A stretch of 52,828 nucleotides of DNA from Plakobranchus ocellatus (taxonomy: Eukaryota > Mollusca > Gastropoda > Plakobranchidae), in contig BLXT01000975.1 of the NCBI GenBank assembly GCA_019648995.1, forward strand, positions 1,441,533-1,494,360, in the 5' to 3' direction. The notes beneath the pieces are model-generated. The model ran no database searches. It saw only the letters and a program-made list of their open reading frames with translations, and was not told the origin of the DNA. Shown here piece after piece: positions 26,501-37,000 of the stretch; position 1 is the stretch's first letter; the number at the start of each line of letters is the position of its first letter. The position numbers and the translations under genes were made by a program.

Positions 26501-29500
26501 GGTTCAATGGAGTGCACTTTCATTGGTTAAACCCTATATAGCTACTGTTTGATTATGCATGTTGTTGTTAGTAATTGCATGTCCTGCTTGAGTTATCAAA
26601 AGGGATATCTGCTCTCCTGTATGCATTTCATTAAGAATCACATCAAACTTTTAAAATATATTGTTTGCTTTTGACACTCTGTTAAATCCCTTTACGAGTA
26701 CATACATCATTCTCTTACATTGAACAGCTGGTATAAAGTTGACTTGGGTTTGTTTAATATGTGCTGAGGGGGGAAAAATCACTTTTTAGATAGTAACTAA
26801 AAAAGGTAAGTGAGTCTATTGCAATCCTGATTGACTTTGGAAAACTGGAAAATCTATTTTATAAGGATAGAAATGCCCATTTCTTTTGTAGAAAGGTTTA
26901 AATAATTTAAGATGAGGATATTGATCATTGAATCTCGTTTTACTCACAATTAAAGCTGCAGTTAGACTCAATTGGTAAAACTGTCACATATTATCCTTCA
27001 TTGGTCTTTTACTCAATACTTCCCTCTTTAAGAGACTACTTGAAAGAATCACAACAGAGACCCTTCAAGAGAAATAGTTTTAGCAGATCTAGGATAGAGT
27101 AGAAATTGATGATACCAATCAGGATCATAACTTTAATAATAAATGTGCTTTCAAACTGTTGCATACTCATGAAAGGGATTCTTCTTTAAAGATACATAAT
27201 TCTGTAACGAGAGGAAATAGAAAAATCTTTTTCTTCTTATGCAAAAAAATAAAGCTATAGAACTAATAGTGTGGTGGAGATTAAACCTGAGGATTTAATA
27301 TTCAGCAAAACTGGTGAACTAAACCCATCTAATGCAAGTTCTTTCAATCATTCAATCATGTACCGTGAGTTTCAGTTTTACACTTTGTGACAGTCAATCT
27401 CTTTGATTTAAAGTCTTTCAATCATTCAGTCATATATGCAATTTTGAGTTTTACATTAGGTTAGAATTTGTATGTACCTCTTTACTTTATACATTTAGGA
27501 CAGCAAAAACTCGTATTGTTGGAATTTTCAGTCATAAAACATGTGATCACAGCATTTAATTTGTTAAAGGAAAAAAAAAAAAAAAACGGCTTGAATTAAA
27601 AAAAAACCAAACAATTAAAATGTTTGAATCAAGCAGTTAAGATAATCGTTTTATTACAGGTTGTCCATATATGTTATAGAATCAACAAGTAAAAGCAATT
27701 GGCAATCAATGTCTAATGTGAGAGCCCAGATCTAGAAGAGTTTTACTCGCCACAGTGAACGTTATGTCACCTCAATTTTATTGATCCTAATAGCACACAC
27801 ACATAGCGTGTTGTCAGGAGCAAGAACTGCACACAACTTTCCCGCCAAACTGTAAAGAAGTTATTGGTATAAGGTTAAATGATCAATGAATTGATAAAGA
27901 AAGATAAGAGACTCATTAGCCTCTTAAGCAGGGAGAAGCTTTTCAAGTTCCAAGATGGCCATAAATTTACATTTTTTTGCAAAAGTTATCTACCATTTTT
28001 TTCCATTGAGGAAAAAATTATCTTAGAAGCAGTTTCAGATTTTTTTGGTCCTCACAGTTTATTTCTCAATCTTTAACCTTGAATACTATCACATATTCAT
28101 TAGCTTTATCACTGAATACTTTTTATTTACGGGACTGTAATGGGTTATTTCTCTTGGCTCTTGTTCAATTCTAGGGCTGTTGCTTATGCCAGTCTTGTGA
28201 TTGTTTTTTTGATACAGATTGTTATTATTTTGCTCATTGAAATCCATTTTATTTTTATTTGGTGAAAGTGAATAAAGTCCCCACTCTAGGAAGGAGGTAG
28301 TGAAATCAGAAGTAGGATCCTGAATCTTTTTTCACAAATGGCAATGTGAAATAATGTGCCTCTGCTTTCCATGCCATTTTCAAAGACCTGACTAACCATT
28401 GTTCTGGGTAAACACAGGAGAGTACTCATGATCCGGAGAGAGGATTGAACTATTCACATGTCACAAGTACCCTACTGATTGCACCACTGATCATTTGCCT
28501 TATCTTTCTTATGTATTTTCAAGCCATAGATCCCTTTTTAAATATCCTGTGACTCCCTCCAGTCTGCAAAAAGATGTGTTATTTTGACAGTCACATTTGA
28601 TTCCTATCATCAGTTTTTCTTTGTGTACCCTCATCAAGATAATCTATTAAATCATCGATATAAGTCAGGTCTATGCCATTAACAGTACTGCAGTCTAATT
28701 GCTTTTATATTCAGACATTTAAAATTAGTAATCCTATCTCAAGCTTGTAAATCAAAGTATTTCTGTAATTGTACAGAAGAAGTAAAAAAATTGTATACAA
28801 ATACAGCACTCCCAGAAACATATAATTAAGTTTAAGGATCCTGAAGATGCAATGGTGGTTGAAGGAAATGAAATAAATATAGTAAAAGAATACAACCACC
28901 AACTCAAACTTATAAGAACAACTTAAAAAACATGGAGTAAATGTTACGTTTCGCTCTTCGGGCTGTCTTAAGTAAAAAAAATGATGATCACAAATAAAAT
29001 GCCTTTTCGCAAAACCTTTTATTTGTGATTGTCAATTTTTTACTTGATGAAGCCTTAATGGCAAAATGTTGTAACGTATCCTCTGTGTTGTTTAATTTGT
29101 TCTTATAAGTTTGAGTTGGTGGTTGTATTCTTTAAATATATTTGTAATTTTACAGAAATAAGTTCACTATGAGTAGTATCACTTTAACTTTACTTTGCTC
29201 AATTAGGGGAAGCTGTGGCTCATCTATTGGGGCAGTTGGCAACTAAGTCGGAGGTCCAAGGTTTGAATCCCAGTCCGGGCCAAGTCAATTTTTCATTGCT
29301 CCTCTGTGTCCACCCAGCACTAAATGGGTAGCTAGGTGTCTTAAGACCCAGCGAAAGTAAATGCGGCGAGGAAAGCAATGGCAAACTACCTCATAATGCT
29401 GTATGCCAAGAACTATCAGGACCCTACTCCTGATTCCTGATGCTTGGACTAAGCATGGGACCCACTTTAGTTACTTTTTGCTCAACTAACTCCAGTTCTT

Positions 29501-31025
29501 TTCTTGTGAGGATTGTTTGCACTAAACTTCACATGGAAAAAACCTTTAATGTCTCAAGCTTTGGGAGTGAAACAAACCTTCCCCCCCAGAAATAATATTT
29601 TCTAACAGCTTTTTTGGTTCTTTGTAAAGATCAGAGGCACTGGCACTAACAGAGCAAGATTTGCAAGGAGCAATATATGATTTTGCATGATTACCCTTTC
29701 TGTTTTTTTGCAACCGATTTACGTCTTGGCATGAATCACATTGAATTTTTTCCCGTTTTTCATGCTGTCTCATTGAAAAAATGAAAAAAGAGGCAAGAAG
29801 TGATTCATAAAACGTGAAACTTGTTTTATTCTTCTCTCTTGACTTCACATCCAGCTGAAAATGTTGTAGGGGAGATTGGCCAGGGAGTCTATGTTTTAAT
29901 GAGTGGTCTTGACATAGAGCGGCTCGTTTTAGCAGCTGGCCCCATTGGGTATGTATTTACAGCACATGAATATTTGTGTGCTTGAATGCCTCTCTGTACA
30001 TGGCTTTTTTGTTAGGTTTTCAGCTTTTGTTTTAAAAATGGATGAAGGACACCACATTGATGACACTTCACAACTGTTCTAAATATTTTATCGCTTGTTT
30101 AATGAGCACTAGTTTCAGGAATGATTGTAATACATTTTCTTATTAGGCTTTTCATATCGTGAAAAATTATAACTGATTATGAAGAACATTATATTTTTTG
30201 CCTTTGCCTTAATTTGATAATTAATCAGTCACAATACATGATGTCCCCATAAAGTGATTCTTTCATAAAAATTTTTTTTGTAATTACGAGTTCTTCTTTT
30301 CTTGTTTCAACACTTATGGTTCTTGCATTAGAGCTTTGACACTGTTATTGATTAAGGTTGTTGGTATATTTAAAGGCAAAAAAAAATCATAAAGTAATTT
30401 GTATCACTGGCTGGGCAAATTGCTTAATTGTTTCCACAAAGTTAGTTGGCAACTCCTATAGCCTTTTCAGTAGTAAGTGATCTTAGGCTTATTGGTCCTG
30501 GGTTCTGGTGAGAAAAGTCTGACAGGATGGTCCCTGTAGTAGTTGGGATGAATTTTGTTGCACTGTGTCACCAGAGACCTAATTGTATAAATAAAATTTT
30601 ACTGAAGTAGTTGTACCATTAAAAATTTGCTTCGGCTCATAAGAAATTGGAGAGTCAAAATAGATAGCTAGGAGCATCAAGTTTTCAATTTTTATTCTTT
30701 ATTACTGTATTACGTTTATATACACTCCAGATAGCATGCTTAGTAAAATGAGGGATAAAGAGAGTAGAGCAATGGTGTCTTTTTTGTTGGTATTATGCCA
30801 TACTGAATAAAAATCACACTCTCGAAATTTTTCAGTGGGCCAATAAACCTTTCTTAGTTAAATCATTTTTGAACAGTGGTAGATATGTTCTTAAAAATTA
30901 CTTAAAAATCAATCTGAAATTATCTGAGTTTAGAACAAGATACTCCCTTATGAAAAAATGGCCTGTTTCAAGTCCTGCATAGTGTGCTATGTGCAAACCC
31001 TTTAAATAAAATATTAAAAAAAAAG

Positions 31026-31056
<31 letters not shown>

Positions 31057-34000
31057 AAAGTCAACAAACCCCCCATTCTTGAATAAAGTAAGTATTCACG
31101 TATTTGCACAGAAACTTTCTACAAGCCACTTTAATAAATAAAATGACCCTTGTAACTAAATCATACATTGTGCAATTTGAAAAGGTTTTAGGGAAATGCA
31201 TTGTTTCCCCTAATTAAAACAATATTTTGATCCATTGTATCTTTTTTTCAAATTAAAAAAAATTTAAGAATTCAAATTTAAGACGTTTTACAGAATTTCT
31301 GTTATATATTTTTGTATAAAAATTTGTATAACAACCTCTCAGTGCCATGATAAATTTTTCTTTAAACTGGGACCATTATATTATCCCACTTCAATATAAG
31401 AAAGTACATTCAGAGAACACAAAACAAAAGTTTCATAATTTTTTTTGTGTGTATTCTTTCATTTATTTTTTTATCAGATTTTCTTTAATAGACTGAACAA
31501 ATTTCAAAACTGTGGAATGGTGTCTAAATATTCTGCATGAATGCTCACACATAAAGACTGCAATACATTGACAAACTTATTTTTATAACCATAAGAGCCC
31601 AAGTCTTTTGCCAATTAACACATAAAAATAATAGCCATTTATAAGGAAAGGTAAATTTTGGTAAATTTTACATATATTATGATTTTGTTATGTGAAACAA
31701 ATTGTTCTCAGACCTCAGCATATTTTTGAAAAACACTGGTGAAATATTTTAAAGGCCCCCTCCTTGTTTTGCTTGGGAAATAAGTATTATTTGAAATATT
31801 GACTACATTCAAATACTTCTACACACTCATACTATTTCCTTTTGTTTTTATCAAACACACATTCATACTCTTCCCTTCTTTTTAATCCTTCTTGTTTTTA
31901 AACCATGTAATTTTTTTTTTCCAAGTGTACTGTGCCTTACCAAGAAACTTTCTATGAACAATACCTATACCAATTTGTATCTTTTAAGATAATACATAAT
32001 CAAATGAGATGAACTTCAGCTTGCGATTCAAATAAAGTCCCTTCCCCCCACGCTACTGAAATGAAGTTATGCATGACACCAACAATTGGTCTTTTCTGTG
32101 TTAAAATCAATACAATTATGAAAGAAAAAAAGCTGTGAATTAGTGAGTGAATCAAAATATTGTATGCTCATCAGTTTGGTTTCTGTTATGGCTATGAGAT
32201 GCTAGGTGTTTTGCATGAAAATAAGGGCAAAAAAAAATTCCATCATTGAAGAGTCCGAAAAAAATAAGCCTAAAGCGTATTGGATTAGAATTCTGAAATA
32301 TGTGTTATTTATAAAGGAAATTGGCTGCTTTTGATTCTTGTTTGGTTTTATTAAAAAGATAATACTTTTGTACAAAATGGAGCTAAACAATTAATTTAGA
32401 TTCATTCTTCAATTTTTTTACCTCATCACATTTACTGTGTTCCAAACTATTTTTTGTTAATGTTAAAAGTTTAGTGTATGGGAAGCTGTTGGATGCTCTG
32501 CTGCGATATTTATGTCATGTCTTGAGTGAATTAACTAACACAGGGTATATGTAATGACATTTCACCCTTAAGGCTTTATCAAGTAAAAAAATGACGATCA
32601 CAAATAAAATACCATAGATACTCGCTTGCTGAAGGAGTATCTACAGCATATTATTTGTGATCATGATTTTTTGACTTAATAAAGCCTTAAGGGTGAAGCG
32701 TTGCTATGTTTACTCTGTTTTGTTTAATTTGTTATTTTTAAAGTTTAAGTTGGTGGTTGTATTCTTTTACTACATTTATTTCATTTCCTTCAACCACCAT
32801 TGGATCTTCATTATCCTTAAACTTATTTATATGTTTCTGGGAGTGCGGTATCTGTATACTTTTTTCAAAACTTCAACTTGTGTTGGGTGGTGAAGATTTA
32901 TATCATTTGTAAATTAAGCACTATCTTTTCAGATTGCAGAGGTGAAGACTTGTTTATATCATACAGATACGGTGTTTTCTTAAATAAATAGCCTTCAGTT
33001 AAAATAAAAAATCCTCTAATTAGGATTGGGTCTCTTAAATCTGGAAAAAAATTAAAGTTCGTGTGTATCATTAGCATAATTTTCCCCATCTTTTCAGATT
33101 GCTTACCCAAAGACTTGTTTATATTATATAATAGTGCTTCTAATTGTCCGCATTTCTGCAGATTTCTGCATTTTCATTCTTCTACAGAATTGTCCGTAGT
33201 AATGTCCGCTTTAGAAAAAAAGATATTTCATTACTTCATTACTTACATTTAAGTGATTGATATCAAAGTGATTCTAAATGGCTTTATTTGCAGTCCTATT
33301 TTAAAAAATTTTCTGGGGGAGCATGCCTTCAGACCCTCTTTAGGTATGCTCCTGCCTTCGGCGGCCCCATTGTGCCACCTGAAAAAAAATCCTTGATTTT
33401 CTTCATTTCTCAATGGAAGCATTGTTACATAGACTCAATGTCTTCTTAAATAAGCATCCTTTAAGTTAAAAGAATACTTATAATATGTTATATTATTATC
33501 TCTAGTGCAAAGATTTTGTAAAATGTGAGAAAAAAGTAAAATTTTAGAATAAGGCTATCAAGTATATTTTGTGGTGAAAGACACATAACTTTTTTGGACT
33601 TTGTGAAAGTGTTGTGTAAAATTTCAGGATTGCGCATTATTTGTATTTGTATGTAGTTGACACGTTTTAAAATGTGAAAAAAAAGAAATCAAAAGTTTTA
33701 CTTTATTAGTATTTAANNNNNNNNNNNNNNNNNNNNNNNNNNNNNNNNNNNNNNNNNNNNNNNNNNNNNNNNNNNNNNNNNNNNNNNNNNNNNNNNNNNN
33801 NNNNNNNNNNNNNNNNNNNNNNNNNNNNNNNNNNNNNNNNNNNNNNNNNNNNNNNNNNNNNNNNNNNNNNNNNTTTTTTTTTTTTTTTTTTTTTTTTGCT
33901 TCTTAGATTTTTCACTGTTTGGACCTTTTACTATTTTCTTGAACATTTTTGATAAAATGGTTTTCTCTGCAAAAAGATAATAATCTACAATGAAAAAAGG

Positions 34001-37000
34001 TTTTGAGTTGAGTTTCCTTTAAGTTTTGCTTCCATTTCTCTCCTTTGCTTTTACCTAAATGAAAAAAAAAAACAATGAATAAACCATGGTTTTCTGTGCA
34101 AAAAGATCAGGATCTAAGATGGCGAAAAGTTTTGAATGTAGTTTCTTTAATTCGCTTCCATTCTCCTCCTTTTGCTTCTACCTAAATATATTTTTTTAAA
34201 AATTCATCGCTGCATGCAGATATGGTTGGAAGACTTTTTTTGGACACACCTGGGAATATACAATTAGATTGCATCATACCTTCATGAAGAAATTATAATG
34301 CCAATAAACATTTCCTTACAGTGTCCTTAAACGACTTTGGAAGTATCTCTCTTGAGGAAGTGAAATGAACCAGCTAAGGTAAAATAATTTGAAATTAAAA
34401 TAGCTTTGAAAAATTTAAAACAATATTTTAGGTTTCAATATTGTTCTCATTTTCTTGAAATTTCAGAATAATGCAAGCATGTTGTGATATTGCTTTCCAG
34501 TACGCTCACATAAGGGAATGCTTTGGAGAAAAGATAGGACACTTTCAGGTAAAGCTTTTCATATATTATTTATGATTTCAATATGGTTGAAAAATAAGTA
34601 TCTTTATGAAAAAAATTAATAAAAATACCATCAGAGGTGTTAATTGTATGAAATGTATGCTTAGGTGTGATAAGGGAAATGGATTACCAGGATTCATATT
34701 TAAAAAAAAAACATCTTTGGCTGTGATATGGGAAAACTCATTTTGTGAATCCATTTGTCAAATCAATTCATGTTTCTCTCAAGCAAGGAAACCATACTAT
34801 AATTAATTAGCCAATCTTATATACAATCATGTGCATATTCTCTTTCTTTTCCCCTAACTTTTTGTTTTTTTCTTCTCCTGCCTAAACCCCCTCAAAGGGC
34901 CTCAAGGCTTATTCTATCTACTATACTCTTTATATTTTCTTTCTCTCTGATTCTGAATATAGAGCAAGAAAAGTATCACATGAAAAATAAATGTTTCAGT
35001 GCGTGTCTAAAGTCCTGTAATTAAAAAAAAAAATATTTAAGAAAGTCTTAAGTTACACAACTATTTTTCACAGATGATTCAAAGCAAAATGGCAGACATG
35101 TATACTACGCTCAGTGTCAGTCGTTCATACACCTATAATGTTGCCAGGGCTCTTGATAGAGGAGAGAGACACCCTAACGTAAGTTTGTCATAATAATACT
35201 GTTATACAAACATTTTATAAATATGGTGGTGTTCTTTCCCCCATGGAACAATATTAAAAAGCAAACCATCCTTCAATGTACATTTTTATGCAACAGATAT
35301 TTTTTACATTGCCATATTTAAACCTCTTTTTTTATTTTTTTGAAATAGTGTTACCTATTTTCTTTCCTCGGAAAAGATATTTATTGCTATTTTATTTAGC
35401 TGTAAAAGTAGAGTTAAATATGTCACTTAATTTCTGTTAATATATATATCTAATATTTTTAAATCGTAAAATTATATTTCAATTAAGTAGATTTTTTGGG
35501 CCAACTCAATCTTTTTTTTCCAGAAGAAATAGAAGGACTTCATCAGTCCATTAGAAAGAGTTAAAAGTTCTTGTGCTTGCTAAATGTCAAACAGATCAAC
35601 TAATTTTTGTTTCGTAAAAACAATTTTCGTTTTATCATATAAAAGTATATAATCTGTACATTATTGATTTCCAAAGCAGCAGATGATGTATGTGAAAAAT
35701 GAGAAGGTAGGAAGGGGTCAAAATATGCCTTTCCAACAGCCCATTGAAGCTGCTTGTGATAATGTGATGCTCATGATTTTATAGAGAAGCAAATCAGAAA
35801 ATCCAGACTTTGAAAAAGGCTACAGTCTGGTAAAGTCATTTTGGTAAATTATGTGCTGGATATTTCCCCCAAAATGCTTATTTAAGCTGTTTTGTTGTTT
35901 TGCATGGTAAATTAAGGATAATACCTAATCTCCACAGGATTGTGCGGGAGCTATTCTTTATACTGCAGAGGCAGCTACTAAAATGGCACTGGATGCTATT
36001 CAGATCCTTGGTAAGGGCATTCTAAAAGCCAGAAAGTACAAATACTTTTTAAAAATTATCTTTTTATTCAGAATCCACCGTAGGCTTTGAATATGAAGAG
36101 GGAAAACTTATTTCATGAATCTTTTTGTCGAATTAATTCATATTTCTCTCCAGCATGGAAACTTGGTTGAATATGTGTTGCATAAGATAGCAACTAAGAT
36201 AGCAGATGGTGGCTCTGCATCTTCCTCACTAAATCAAGCAAAACACTGCATTGCGTTATTTCTATGTCATAAGAAGTCCTCAACAACATGATAGTTGAAT
36301 AATTTTATGAGGAGATGCTTCAGATCAAGGTTAATGAGTTTGTAAATCTTTATAATGACTTAAGAACTAGACATGATCAAGGCCTAGATTTGAACCTGGA
36401 CCTAGTGCTTAATATAAATAAATTTGTGGGTCAAAGTAAAAATTGCGTCAAATTGCATTTTTGCAAGGATGTAAATCTAATTTGGACTAAATAAAAAAAA
36501 AAAATCTGCCAAAGTCTCTATTATCACAATCAAGTTCTAGATGGAAAGAATAGATAAAAACAGATTAAGAATCGGACCTGGAGATGGCTCTTTATCATGT
36601 CTCAGAAATGTCTTCAGATTACCTCGATGTACTGTTTTCTTTGGACATTATTTATATTCTCTTGAGTGCTTCACATCAATAATGTTTTTCTAAGCTATTT
36701 TGAACTACTCTGAGTGTTATTAACGAAGCAGAATGATTCAGTTCCCTTAAATTAAAAATAATAGCTTTATAATGATTTTCTTGGTTTCATTACTTCCCTG
36801 TTGTTTTTTTTTTTGCCTTCAAAGTGCTAATATCTCAGTTTATAGATAAGGTATTTGAAAAAATTTTATATGCTTTTTGCTCAGAAATGCCAGGAAACTG
36901 AAATCAGCATCAACTCTCATTGAAAATTTCTTTACATACTGTGTTCTTGCTGGATGTATCACTTTATTATTGTGTGAGACAACCTCAGCAAAGCAGTTGC

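Larger units (their letters stand above)
20439..29854 (+). other. IVD intron 7 interval with the alternative exons 8a and 8b
   Basis: From the exon-7 donor to canonical exon 8c. Splits into 20439-25809, 25904-26026 (123 nt), and 26121-29854. Holds a gap, CT-rich satellite, a MITE, two tRNA-headed SINEs, and a long inverted repeat. No fourth exon-8 copy was found by eye. Confidence 0.75.
29949..34466 (+). other. IVD intron 8
   Basis: GT-AG intron of 4.5 kb with a poly-A tract (31008-31064), an inverted repeat (32562-32695), a dispersed repeat and a 157-N gap. No exon-8-like copy seen in the sequenced part. Confidence 0.8.
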
